A stretch of 64,000 bases of DNA, taken from Pilimelia terevasa. Lineage in GTDB: Bacteria > Actinomycetota > Actinomycetes > Mycobacteriales > Micromonosporaceae. Made by a program: the position numbers and the translations under genes. Under the pieces are notes generated by a model. The model ran no database searches and was not told where the DNA came from. It saw only the letters and a list, made by a program, of their open reading frames with translations. Shown piece by piece: positions 7,770 through 16,125 of the stretch (position 1 is the stretch's first letter; each line of letters begins with the position of its first letter). The stretch spans positions 1 to 64,000 of the forward strand of contig NZ_BMQC01000016.1 of assembly GCF_014647915.1 (NCBI RefSeq). The letters run 5' to 3'.

Positions 7770-9002
7770 ATGGCGCTTCCCGAGATCCACCTGATCGGCG
7801 GTACCCGCCCCGAGGCCGTCAAGCTCGCGCCGGTGGCCGCCGCGCTGCGGCAGGCGGGACTGCTCGACGCGGTCCTCGTCGGCAGTGGACAGCACCCCGC
7901 GATGGTCGGGCAGGCGCTGGCCGCGTTCGGCATGACCGCCGACGTCACCCTCAGCGTGCCGCGGACGACCGGCAGCCAGGCCGAGCTGCTGACCGCGCTG
8001 GTCCAGCAGCTCGACGCGCTGTTCGCGCAGCGGCCGCCGGCCGCCGTGGTGGTGCAGGGCGACACGACGACGAGCCTGGCCGGGGCGCTGGCGGCGTTCT
8101 GGCGGCGGATTCCCGTCGTCCACCTGGAGGCGGGCCTGCGCTCCGGCGACCTGGACTCCCCGTTCCCGGAGGAGGCCAACCGCCGGCTCGTCGCCCAGAT
8201 CGCCGCGCTGCACCTGGCGCCGACGCCGCTGGCCGCGACCAACCTGCACGACGAGGGCACGCCCGCCGCGGACGTCCTGGTCACCGGCAACACCGTCGTG
8301 GACGCCACGCTCACCGTCGCCGGTCACCGCCGGCCGTTCGAGAACCCCGACGTCGCCGCCGCCCGGGCGGACGCCGACGGGCGCCGGCTGGTCCTGGTCA
8401 CCGCGCACCGGCGGGAGTCCTGGGGCGCGCCGCTGGAGCGGATCCTCGCCGCGGTGCGGACGCTGGTGGCCCGGTACCCCGACATCGACGTGGTGTTCCC
8501 CAGCCACCCGAACCCCGCCGTCCGCGCCCAGGTCGACGCCGGCCTGGCCGGCACCGGCCGGGTCACGGTCACCGACCCGCTGTCCTACCCGGACCTGGCC
8601 CGCCTGCTGTCGGAGGCGTACCTGGTGCTCACCGACTCCGGCGGCATCCAGGAGGAGGCGCCGTCCTTCGGCGTCCCGGCGCTGGTCCTGCGGGACGTGA
8701 CCGAGCGGGTCGAGTCCCTGCACGCCGGCTGCGCCCGGCTCGTCGGCGCCGACGAGGACCTCATCGTCAAGGAGGCCGCGGCGCTGCTCGACGACCGGGG
8801 CCGCCGCGACGCGATGACCGCCGGCGGCAACCCGTACGGCGACGGCCTGGCCGGCCACCGCACCGCGCAGGCGGTCGCCGCCCTGCTCGGCCTGACGACC
8901 CGCCCCGCCCCGATGCCTCAGCGCGCCGGGATTCCCACCCAACGCCGCGGCGTGTCGCGCCCGGTCTCCGCCCACACCACGAACGAGGGAGCCTTCGCGT
9001 GA
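7770..9002 (+). CDS. wecB: UDP-N-acetylglucosamine 2-epimerase, non-hydrolysing
   Basis: 410 residues. Interconverts UDP-GlcNAc and UDP-ManNAc in the cytosol. Family motifs are clear: GTRPEAVKLAP at the N-terminus, QGDTTT, HLEAGLRSGD, PEEANRR, TAHRRESWG, SHPNP and LTDSGGIQEEAPSFG. The C-terminal 35 residues beyond the fold (QRAGIPTQRRG and on) are extra and look disordered. The stop overlaps the GTG of the next gene by four bases. Beside a GT2 synthase it most simply supplies UDP-ManNAc or balances the UDP-HexNAc pool for polymer synthesis; that role is inferred from context. Confidence 0.9.
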   Translation: MALPEIHLIGGTRPEAVKLAPVAAALRQAGLLDAVLVGSGQHPAMVGQALAAFGMTADVTLSVPRTTGSQAELLTALVQQLDALFAQRPPAAVVVQGDTTTSLAGALAAFWRRIPVVHLEAGLRSGDLDSPFPEEANRRLVAQIAALHLAPTPLAATNLHDEGTPAADVLVTGNTVVDATLTVAGHRRPFENPDVAAARADADGRRLVLVTAHRRESWGAPLERILAAVRTLVARYPDIDVVFPSHPNPAVRAQVDAGLAGTGRVTVTDPLSYPDLARLLSEAYLVLTDSGGIQEEAPSFGVPALVLRDVTERVESLHAGCARLVGADEDLIVKEAAALLDDRGRRDAMTAGGNPYGDGLAGHRTAQAVAALLGLTTRPAPMPQRAGIPTQRRGVSRPVSAHTTNEGAFA

Positions 9003-10756
9003 GTCGCCGTCTACTGTTCAGCCGCCGTACCGCCTTCGTGGCCAACCTGGCCGTCGTGGCCCTCGCCAGCGCCGCGCTGGTCGTGCTGCCCGCGGCCCGC
9101 GGCCCGCTGGCCGACATGATCCACGCGCTCACCGAGCACGGCGAGGTCTCGCCGGTACCCGCACCGCCGACCCCGGGCCGGCTCCAGCCGGCGCAGCGGG
9201 TGATGGGGGCGCAGGCCAACCCCGCCACCCGGCGCGTCGCCGTGACCACGCCGACGGTCAAGACCGGCAAGGCCGCGCCGGGCGGCGGCACCGCCAAGAC
9301 GCTCGTGCTGTACGACAGCACCGGGCCGTTCGGCTGGCTCGGCGAGGCGTACGCCACGCAGACGGCGAACCTGGCCTCGCACTTCGGCTCCTGGGCCGCC
9401 AGCCCGGTCGCCCACTACAAGGCCGGCGACCTGAACGCCTACACGGCCGTCATCTACGTCGGCTCGACCTACGACGAGCCGCTGCCGACCGCGTTCCTCG
9501 ACGACGTGACCGCCACGACCAAGCCGGTCACCTGGATGTACGACAACATCTGGCAGCTCACCGCCCGCGACCCGAAGTTCGTGGAGTCGCACGGCTTCAC
9601 CTACAAGTCCTTCGACCTGGCCGATGTCGCCCAGGTCCAGTACAAGGGGCGCACGCTCTCCCGCGACACGATCAACAAGTCCGGCATCATGGACCTGGCC
9701 GTCAGCGACCCCACGAAGTCGACGGTCCTGGCCTCGGCCGTGCGGCCCGACGGCAGCACCTTCCCGTGGGCGATCCGCTCCGGCAACCTGACCTACGTCG
9801 GCGAGATCCCGTTCGCCTACGTCTCCCACGACGACCGGTACCTGGCGTTCGCCGACCTGCTGTACGACGTCCTGGACCCCGACGCCGCCGAGCGGCACCG
9901 CGCGCTGGTGCGGATCGAGGACGTCGGCCCCGACGCCGACCCGGCGCAGCTACGGGCCATCACCGACTACCTGTACGCCCAGAAGGTGCCGTTCAGCGCC
10001 GCCGTCTACACCCGGTACCGCGACCCCAAGGGCGCCCACAACGGCGGCCGCGCGGAGGACTACACCCTGCTCCAGCGCCCGCAGGTCGTCTCGGCCCTGA
10101 AGTACATGCAGTCGCGCGGCGGCACCCTGGTCATGCACGGCTACACCCACCAGTTCAGCAACGTCGCCAACCCGTACGACGGCTCCAGCGGCAACGACTT
10201 CGAGTTCTACCGCGCCCACGTCGACGCCAACGACTCCGTCATCTACGACGGGCCGGTCTCCGGCGACTCGACGAGCTTCATCAACGGCCGGGTGCTGTCG
10301 GCGAAGCTGCTGTTCACCCTCAGCGGGCTGAAGCAGCCCACGATGTTCGAGTTCCCGCACTACGCCGGCAGCGTGGCCAACTACGCCGCGATCAACAGCG
10401 AGTTCGGCAAGCGGTACGAGCGGTCGCTGTACTTCCCCGGCTCGCTGACCGGAGCCAAGCCCGACTACACGCGGCCGGTGGGCCAGTTCTTCCCCTACAC
10501 CGTCCGCGACGTCTACGGCTCGGTGGTCGTGCCGGAGAACATCGGCAACGTCGAGCCGCAGGCGTTCAACAACCACCCGGCCCGGCTGCCCTCGGACCTG
10601 ATCGCCTCGGCGGACCGGAACCTGGTGATCCGCGACGGCGTGGCCAGCTTCTTCTACCACCCGTACCTCGGCCTCAGCCACCTCCAGGAGCTGGTGCCCG
10701 GGATCAAGGCCAAGGGGTACACGTTCGTCACCCCGGACACCATGGCCGCCGGCTGA
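8999..10756 (+). CDS. Secreted or membrane-anchored DUF2334 (polysaccharide-deacetylase-like) protein
   Basis: 585 residues. The basic start MSRRLLFSRRTAF and a hydrophobic helix (about 13-32) give a signal anchor, followed by a Pro/Thr linker to about 95. The C-terminal half is DUF2334, a deacetylase-like (beta/alpha)7 fold: RIEDVGPDA near 303 supplies acidic metal ligands, HGYTHQF near 380 and FYHPYLG near 555 supply histidines. Translationally coupled to the epimerase, it is a good candidate to trim N-acetyl groups from the polymer made by the upstream synthase, as PgaB/IcaB do in other systems. Substrate not established. Confidence 0.75.
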   Translation: MSRRLLFSRRTAFVANLAVVALASAALVVLPAARGPLADMIHALTEHGEVSPVPAPPTPGRLQPAQRVMGAQANPATRRVAVTTPTVKTGKAAPGGGTAKTLVLYDSTGPFGWLGEAYATQTANLASHFGSWAASPVAHYKAGDLNAYTAVIYVGSTYDEPLPTAFLDDVTATTKPVTWMYDNIWQLTARDPKFVESHGFTYKSFDLADVAQVQYKGRTLSRDTINKSGIMDLAVSDPTKSTVLASAVRPDGSTFPWAIRSGNLTYVGEIPFAYVSHDDRYLAFADLLYDVLDPDAAERHRALVRIEDVGPDADPAQLRAITDYLYAQKVPFSAAVYTRYRDPKGAHNGGRAEDYTLLQRPQVVSALKYMQSRGGTLVMHGYTHQFSNVANPYDGSSGNDFEFYRAHVDANDSVIYDGPVSGDSTSFINGRVLSAKLLFTLSGLKQPTMFEFPHYAGSVANYAAINSEFGKRYERSLYFPGSLTGAKPDYTRPVGQFFPYTVRDVYGSVVVPENIGNVEPQAFNNHPARLPSDLIASADRNLVIRDGVASFFYHPYLGLSHLQELVPGIKAKGYTFVTPDTMAAG

Positions 10757-10788
10757 TCCCACGCCCCCGGGTGGGGGCAATCCGTCCC

Positions 10789-10821
10789 GGGACGCGGGAG
10801 GTCGGTGACCTCCCGCGTCCC
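10789..10821. terminator. 15-bp perfect hairpin between convergent genes
   Basis: Arms 10789-10803 and 10807-10821 are perfectly complementary around a GGT loop. It lies between the stop of the DUF2334 gene and the stop of the VOC gene on the other strand, so it can end both transcripts. No T-tract follows, as is common in high-GC actinomycetes. Confidence 0.65.
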
Positions 10822-10853
10822 CGCGGTCGTCGGCGGCCCCGGCGCGGCGGGGC

Positions 10854-11294
10854 TCAGGTCACGCAGAACTCGTTGCCCTCGGGGTCGACCAGCGTCACCC
10901 AGGCGAACGGCCCCTGCCGGCCCTCGTGCAGGCGCAGGGCCCCGCGGGCCACGAGGGCGTCGCACACCGCCGCCCGGCGCTCGGCGCCGACCCGCACGTC
11001 GAGGTGGAGCCGGTTCTTCACCGTCTTGGCCTCCGGGACCTCCTGGAACAGGACCCGCCGGTCCGGGAGGCCGGGGTGCCGGATCGCGGCGCCGACCTTC
11101 CAGACCAGGGCGCCGCGGTGGGTGGTGGTCTGGTCCTCGGTCGCGTGGCCCTCGGCCACCATGCGGCGGACGAAGTCCGCGTCCGTCGGCTCCACCTCCC
11201 AGCCGAGCGTCTCGGCCCACCAGTCGGCGAGCGCGTGCGGGCCCGCGGCGTCCACGGTCACCTGGAAGTCGTAGGTCGGGGTGTCGTCAGCCAT
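10854..11294 (-). CDS. VOC-superfamily (glyoxalase/bleomycin-resistance-like) protein
   Basis: 146 residues. The opening YDFQVTVDAAGPHALADWW and the end VTLVDPEGNEFCVT are the paired beta-alpha-beta-beta-beta signatures of a VOC domain of the glyoxalase-like type common in actinomycetes. Likely metal ligands are in RLHLDV and the closing EGNEF. Substrate unknown; these proteins include isomerases, dioxygenases and drug-binding proteins. It stands alone, 76 bases downstream of the stressosome operon, which reads the same way. Confidence 0.7.
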   Translation of the reverse strand: MADDTPTYDFQVTVDAAGPHALADWWAETLGWEVEPTDADFVRRMVAEGHATEDQTTTHRGALVWKVGAAIRHPGLPDRRVLFQEVPEAKTVKNRLHLDVRVGAERRAAVCDALVARGALRLHEGRQGPFAWVTLVDPEGNEFCVT

Positions 11295-11369
11295 GGCCCG
11301 ACCCTACGGCGCCGCGGCGGCCCGGAGCTGGCGGATCCCCGGGCCGGCCGGCCTGTCGGCGGGCCCGCC

Positions 11370-12923
11370 TCAGTGGCGGCGCAGGACGACGACCGCGACG
11401 TCGTCGTCGACCGCGGTGGTGCACATCTCGGCGAGCACCCGGTCGCAGAACGCCTCGGGGTCCGCCTCGGCGCGCGCGGCGACCGCCGCCAGCCGGTCGA
11501 AACCCTCGTCGATCACGGCGTCCCGCCGCTCCACCAGCCCGTCGGTGTACAGCAGCAGGCCCGCGCCGGGCGGCAGCACGAACTCCGCGTCGGCGGGCCG
11601 CGGGGCGTCCACGCCGAGCAGCACCCCGCGCTGGACGACGTAGCGCGGCGGACCGTCGGCGGGCAGCAGCAGCGGCGGCATGTGGCCGGCGTTGGCCAGC
11701 CGGACCCGCCCGGTGGCCGGGTCGTACGTGAGCAGGCACAGGGTGGCCGTCTCTGCGGGCAGCAGCAGCCGCAGCAGGCGGTTCAGCCGGTCCAGTACGG
11801 CGCCCGGGGGGTGGCCGTCCACGGCGTAGGCGCGCAGCGCGTGCCGCACCTCCCCCATCACCGTGGCGGCGTGCAGGGAGTGGCCGGCCACGTCGCCGAT
11901 CGCGGCGACCAACTGGTCCTCCACCATGGCCAGCTCGTAGAAGTCGCCGCCCACCTCGGTGTCGGAGTCCGCCGGCAGGTAGCGCACGGCCAGGTCCACG
12001 CCGGCCGGGCGGGGCAGACTGCGCGGCAGCAGGCTGCGCTGCAGGGTGATGGCGATGCGGTGCTCCTCGTCGTAGGAGCGCTGCGCCTCCGCCGCGGCCG
12101 CCACCGTCTGGGTGAGCTGCTGGAGTACCGAGCCGGGCGTGGCGGCCGCCGTGGGTACCAGGATGTGGGTGGCGGAGCGGTCCGCGCGCAGCCGGGCGCT
12201 GGCGGCGGTGAACGTGTCGCCCGCGGGCCACCCCAGCTCCGGCCACACGTCGGCCGGGTAGGTGGCGACCGTCAGCCCGGTCGGGCGGGTCGTCCGCGGC
12301 GGCGGCACCGGGGGGTGCTGCGGCGGCGCGCCGGGGCCGGCCACGCTGGCGGCCGTGCGCGCGCCGTCGGGCGACTCCACCACCGCCGCCGCCGGACTGC
12401 CGAAGATCAGCGCGGCGCCCTCGGCCGCCACGGTGACCAGCTCCGACACGCTGGCCGCGGCGGTCAGGTCGAGGGTCACCCGCGCGAGCGCGCCGAGCCG
12501 GTCGGCCAGCAGCTCGGCCCGGCGGCGGGCGCGGTAGTAGCGCAGGACCGAGTGGACGGAGGCGACCAGCTCGCCCGGGTCAATCGGCTCCACCAGGTAG
12601 CCGTCCGCGCCGCGGTTCAGGCCCTGGGTGCGGTCGGCGACGTCCACGGCGTGGGCGGAGACGTGGATCACCGGCGTGGGCGCCAGGGACGGGTCCGACT
12701 TGATCGCCTCGCAGACGGCGAAGCCGCTCATGTCGGGCAGCCGGACGTCGAGGATCACCACCTCGGGGACGTCCGCGCGGATGATCCGCAGCGCCTCGCC
12801 GCCGGTACCGGCCTCGGTCACCGCGAAGCCGGCCCGGCGCAGCCAGTTCACCAGCAGGTACCGCTTGGGCGGGCTGTCGTCGACGACCAGGATCCGCCCG
12901 CCGGCGCGGTCGCAGTCGCTCAC
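11370..12923 (-). CDS. Response regulator fused to a SpoIIE/RsbU-type PP2C phosphatase
   Basis: 517 residues from GTG 12923. An N-terminal receiver domain (about 10-130) has ILVVDDSPPK, the phosphoacceptor Asp in VVILDVRLPD, and a position corresponding to the switch Thr/Ser in VIHVSAHA. A GAF-like middle follows, then a PP2C domain from about 300 (TLQRSLLPRSLP, GGDFYEL, GDVAGHS, LLLYTDGLVERRD) with Asp metal ligands. It would dephosphorylate an anti-anti-sigma STAS protein when its receiver is phosphorylated. The GTG overlaps the stop of the sensor kinase gene by four bases, so the two are almost certainly a pair. Confidence 0.88.
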   Translation of the reverse strand: MSDCDRAGGRILVVDDSPPKRYLLVNWLRRAGFAVTEAGTGGEALRIIRADVPEVVILDVRLPDMSGFAVCEAIKSDPSLAPTPVIHVSAHAVDVADRTQGLNRGADGYLVEPIDPGELVASVHSVLRYYRARRRAELLADRLGALARVTLDLTAAASVSELVTVAAEGAALIFGSPAAAVVESPDGARTAASVAGPGAPPQHPPVPPPRTTRPTGLTVATYPADVWPELGWPAGDTFTAASARLRADRSATHILVPTAAATPGSVLQQLTQTVAAAAEAQRSYDEEHRIAITLQRSLLPRSLPRPAGVDLAVRYLPADSDTEVGGDFYELAMVEDQLVAAIGDVAGHSLHAATVMGEVRHALRAYAVDGHPPGAVLDRLNRLLRLLLPAETATLCLLTYDPATGRVRLANAGHMPPLLLPADGPPRYVVQRGVLLGVDAPRPADAEFVLPPGAGLLLYTDGLVERRDAVIDEGFDRLAAVAARAEADPEAFCDRVLAEMCTTAVDDDVAVVVLRRH

Positions 12924-14272
12924 GGCACGGCCGCGGCCGCGGCCGGTCGGCGCGGAAGCGCGACGGTGAAGGTGCTGCCCACCCCCGGCTCGCTGGCGAC
13001 GCGGAGGGTGCCGCCGAGGATGCCGGTGAGCCGGCGGGCGTACGGCAGCCCCAGGCCCGTGCCGGTGACGCTCGCCTGGAGCTGCCCGCGCACCTGGTAG
13101 AAGTCCTCGAAGATCCTGTCGAGCTGCTCGGGTGCGATGCCGATGCCGGTGTCGGTGACGGTGAACTCCACGCACTGCGCGCCCTCGGCGCGGCAGCGGA
13201 GCCGGACCTCGCCGTGCTCGGTGAACTTCATGCCGTTGGTGAGCAGGTTGCGCAGCACCTGGGCGAGCAGGGCCTCGTCGCTGCGCAGGGTCACGTCGGC
13301 GGGCGCGTCCTCGATGACGAGCGCGACGCCGGGGCGCGGGCCGATCGCGTGCAGGGTGCCGCTGAGCTGGCGCAGTACCAGCGGCAGGTCGACGTCGTCC
13401 CAGGTCGGTTCGATGTGGCCGGCCTCGGCCTTGGCCAGGTCCAGCAGGTCGTTGACGAGCACGAGCAGGCCGCGGGCGGAGTCGTGGATCAGCGCCACCT
13501 GGGTGGCCTGGTCGGCGGTCACCGGGTCCGAGGACGGGTCGGCGAGCATCCGGGACAGTCCGATGACCGCGGTCAGCGGCGCCCGCAGCTCGTGGCTGAT
13601 GTTGGCCAGGAACCGGCTCTTGGCCTCGCTGGCCGCGTGGAGCTGGGCGCTCTTGTCGTCGATCTCCGCGTACAGCGCCACGACGCCGCGGTTGGTCTCC
13701 TCCAGCTCCTCGGAGAGCTGCGCGTACAGCGCCAGCACCCCCTGGTTGGTCTCCTGGAGCTCGGCGTTGAGCCGGGTGAGGTCGTTGCGCTGCCGGCTGA
13801 CCTCCTCCAGCGCGGCGATCAGCGACTGGTTCTGCGCCGCCAGCTCCTCCAGCGGAGTCGCCGGCACCAGCGCGGCGGCCTCGGCGCTGAGCCGGCTCAG
13901 CACGTCGGCCGGTAAGGCGCCGCCGGCCAGCCGGCGGGTCAGCCGCACCCGGGTCGCGCCGCCCTCGTCGGTGACCGCCAGGTCGTCGACCAGCCGGGCG
14001 GCGGCCTGCCGGGCCGGCGTACGGCCGGCCCCGTCGAGCCGGCCGCGGCTGTACAGGTCGACGACGAGCCGGGCCGGGTCCTCGGCCACCGCGAACACGA
14101 CGTCCGCGCCGCCGACGCCGAGCACCTCGCGGCCCATCTCGCTGAGGGCGGTGGCGACCCGGACCTGGTCCTGCCCGTCCAGGCCCACCAGCGCGGCGAC
14201 CTCCCGCCCGCACTGGCGCAGCACGAAGATGTCCCGCTCGACCCGCAGCACGCCGCGCAGGATCTCCGTCAC
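12920..14272 (-). CDS. Sensor histidine kinase with RsbT-like N-terminus and signalling coiled coil
   Basis: 450 residues from GTG 14272. Residues 1-125 resemble the RsbT/anti-sigma ATPase fold (RVATALSEMGREVL) but lack clear G-boxes. A coiled coil follows with two tandem 18-residue units (ELQETNQGVLALYAQL, ELEETNRGVVALYAEI) around 170-210. Then come HisKA (FLANISHELRAPL, His near 226) and HATPase (NLLTNGMKF, DTGIGIAP, GTGLGL). It is cytosolic, with no membrane segment, so it probably senses the stressosome or an internal signal rather than an external one. It starts 10 bases after the ATPase/PP2C gene and overlaps the response-regulator phosphatase. Confidence 0.88.
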   Translation of the reverse strand: MTEILRGVLRVERDIFVLRQCGREVAALVGLDGQDQVRVATALSEMGREVLGVGGADVVFAVAEDPARLVVDLYSRGRLDGAGRTPARQAAARLVDDLAVTDEGGATRVRLTRRLAGGALPADVLSRLSAEAAALVPATPLEELAAQNQSLIAALEEVSRQRNDLTRLNAELQETNQGVLALYAQLSEELEETNRGVVALYAEIDDKSAQLHAASEAKSRFLANISHELRAPLTAVIGLSRMLADPSSDPVTADQATQVALIHDSARGLLVLVNDLLDLAKAEAGHIEPTWDDVDLPLVLRQLSGTLHAIGPRPGVALVIEDAPADVTLRSDEALLAQVLRNLLTNGMKFTEHGEVRLRCRAEGAQCVEFTVTDTGIGIAPEQLDRIFEDFYQVRGQLQASVTGTGLGLPYARRLTGILGGTLRVASEPGVGSTFTVALPRRPAAAAAVP

Positions 14273-14282
14273 GACAGCTCCG

Positions 14283-15317
14283 TCACGACGCCGCCGCCAC
14301 CAGGACGCAGGCGTCGTCGCGGCGGACCCCGGCGTCGCGCAGGACCGTGGCGGCGACCACCGGCGGCGGGTGATCCAGCAGGCCGGGGTAGTCGTCGAGC
14401 TGCCAGCGGTCGCTGACGCCGTCGGAGTGCAGCAGCACCAGCGCGGCGGGCGGCAGCGGGTACCGGTACTCCCGCACCGTGCGGCGCTGGTGCCCGGCGA
14501 TGCCCGGCAGGGAGACCATGCCGCGCCGGCCGCGGTCGTCCAGGACGGCCCCGGCGATGTTGCCCAGCCCGCTGTACCGGACCTCGCCGGCGGCCGGGTC
14601 GAGCTCGGCCACCGCCACCGCCGCGCCCCGGGTGCCCGACAGCGCGCGGTGCAGGCGTTCGACCAGGGCGGCCGGGGGTTCCACGGGCGCGGCGCGGAAG
14701 GCGGCCGTGGCCGCCTGCGCGGCGACCGCGGCCAGCGGGCCGTGCCCGAGCCCGTCGACGGCCAGGAGCTGGGTCCGCCCGTCGGCGTCCCGGACCGCGT
14801 AGCCGTCGCCGCACGGGGACTCCCAGTCCATCGCGCGCAGCACGCCGCAGCTCGCCGGCGGCGGCACGGGGACGTCGGGGGGCCAGACCTGCACGGCGAC
14901 GACGGTTCCCCGTCCGGGCTCGGAGTACACGTCGTGGGTCGAGGACATCCGGGCGATCGCGCCCAGCCCCACCCCGAGCGTGCCCGCGGTGGAGTGGCCG
15001 TCGCGCGCGGAGACCCGCAGGTCGAGGATGCCGGGGCCGGAGTCGACGGCGAACAGCTCCACCCCGGCGTGCCGGCCGGCGCGCACGGGCCGCACCAGCA
15101 GGGTTCCCCCCACGGCGTGCTTGACCAGGTTGCTGGTCAGCTCGGCGGCGACCACCGCCACGTCGCCGACCCGGCCCGGCGGGAAGCCGAGCTGCCCGGC
15201 GAGCCGCTCGGCGGCGCGGCGGGCGCCGCCGCCGGCCCCGGCGCCGTCCACCCGGAACCAGAGGCCGTTCTCGGCGACCTCGTCCGTGGCCGGCGGGGCG
15301 GCCGTCACCGGGCCCAC
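14283..15317 (-). CDS. Anti-sigma-type ATPase fused to an RsbX-like PP2C phosphatase
   Basis: 344 residues. Residues 1-140 form a GHKL ATPase like RsbT (VVAAELTSNLVKHA N-box, DSGPGI G1, LGVGLGAI G2). Residues 150-344 are a small PP2C phosphatase (GDGYAV, AVDGLGHGPLAAVAA, LLHSDGVSDRW). In Bacillus the equivalent RsbX resets the stressosome by dephosphorylating RsbS and RsbR; a fusion of both activities is common in actinobacterial stressosome operons. The start lies 13 bases inside the end of rsbT. Target assignment is by analogy. Confidence 0.85.
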   Translation of the reverse strand: MGPVTAAPPATDEVAENGLWFRVDGAGAGGGARRAAERLAGQLGFPPGRVGDVAVVAAELTSNLVKHAVGGTLLVRPVRAGRHAGVELFAVDSGPGILDLRVSARDGHSTAGTLGVGLGAIARMSSTHDVYSEPGRGTVVAVQVWPPDVPVPPPASCGVLRAMDWESPCGDGYAVRDADGRTQLLAVDGLGHGPLAAVAAQAATAAFRAAPVEPPAALVERLHRALSGTRGAAVAVAELDPAAGEVRYSGLGNIAGAVLDDRGRRGMVSLPGIAGHQRRTVREYRYPLPPAALVLLHSDGVSDRWQLDDYPGLLDHPPPVVAATVLRDAGVRRDDACVLVAAAS

Positions 15318-15718
15318 TTCACGATGCTGATCCGGGTACCCCGCCCCGGCGCCGTGTCGATCTCGAACTCGTCCACCAGCCGCCGGGCGCCGGACAGGCC
15401 GAGCCCGAGCCCCCCGCCGGTGGTGTACCCGTCGGTGAGCGCCAGCTCCAGGTCGCCGATCCCCGGGCCGTCGTCGGCCAGTTCGACGCGGACCCCGCTG
15501 CGGCGCTGCCGCACGACGCGGACCTGCACGCTGCCCCCGCCGCCGTACACCAGCGTGTTGCGGGCCAGCTCGCTCGCGGCGGTGACGACCTTGGTCTGGT
15601 CGACCAGGGACAGCTTCGCCGTCACGGCCGCGGTCCGCACCAACTGGCGGACCCGGACCACGTCCTGGTCCGAGACCACCGCCTGGGTCTGCGCCTCCTC
15701 CCCGGGGTCGCCGGTCAC
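15305..15718 (-). CDS. rsbT: RsbT serine/threonine kinase of the stressosome
   Basis: 137 residues from GTG 15718, which overlaps the rsbS stop by four bases. A single GHKL ATPase with N-box AASELARNTLVYGGGG, G1 ADDGPGI and G2 GLGLGLSGARRLVDEF. RsbT is held in the stressosome by RsbS; on stress it phosphorylates RsbS and RsbR, is released, and activates a PP2C phosphatase to free a general-stress sigma factor. Its position directly after rsbR and rsbS matches the canonical order. Confidence 0.9.
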   Translation of the reverse strand: MTGDPGEEAQTQAVVSDQDVVRVRQLVRTAAVTAKLSLVDQTKVVTAASELARNTLVYGGGGSVQVRVVRQRRSGVRVELADDGPGIGDLELALTDGYTTGGGLGLGLSGARRLVDEFEIDTAPGRGTRISIVKWAR

Positions 15719-16125
15719 GGCGCGGCCGGGGCGGTGTCGTCCTCGGTGTCCAGCGGCGGGATCCAGTCGTCGTCGCGGGCCCGGGACAGGACCTCCAGGG
15801 CGCGCTCGACGTTCAGCGCGGTCTGGATGCCGTGCAGCGACAGCCCCAGCTCCACCAGCGTGATCGCCACCGCGGGCCGCATACCCACCACGACGGTCTC
15901 GGCGTCGAGCACCCGGGAGATGGCGGCGATGGTCGCCAGCATCCGGCCGACGAACGAGTCCACGATGTCCAGGGCGCTGATGTCGATGATCACACCGCGG
16001 GCGCCGGTGGCCACGATCCGCTCGGAGAGGTCCTCCTCGAGCTGGACCGTCGTCTTGTCCGCCAGGTCGACCTGGATCGACACCAGCAGCACGTCGCCCA
16101 GCTTGAGGACGGGGACGCGGTCCAT
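15715..16125 (-). CDS. rsbS: RsbS stressosome scaffold (STAS domain)
   Basis: 136 residues, one STAS domain. The phosphorylatable Ser is in LDIVDSFVGRML (near residue 57), equivalent to Ser59 of Bacillus RsbS. KLGDVLLVSIQ and VVVGMRPAVAITLVELG are the flanking strands and helix. The C-terminus (about 115-136) is an acidic and Pro-rich extension. Forms the stressosome core with RsbR and sequesters RsbT. The ATG overlaps the rsbR stop by one base (TGATG). Confidence 0.92.
   Translation of the reverse strand: MDRVPVLKLGDVLLVSIQVDLADKTTVQLEEDLSERIVATGARGVIIDISALDIVDSFVGRMLATIAAISRVLDAETVVVGMRPAVAITLVELGLSLHGIQTALNVERALEVLSRARDDDWIPPLDTEDDTAPAAP

Noticed and set aside
11370-14213. One very long fused frame upstream of the response-regulator phosphatase
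   Set aside because: The part before 12923 is Arg/Gly-rich nonsense overlapping the kinase in another frame. The GTG overlapping the kinase stop is the natural start.
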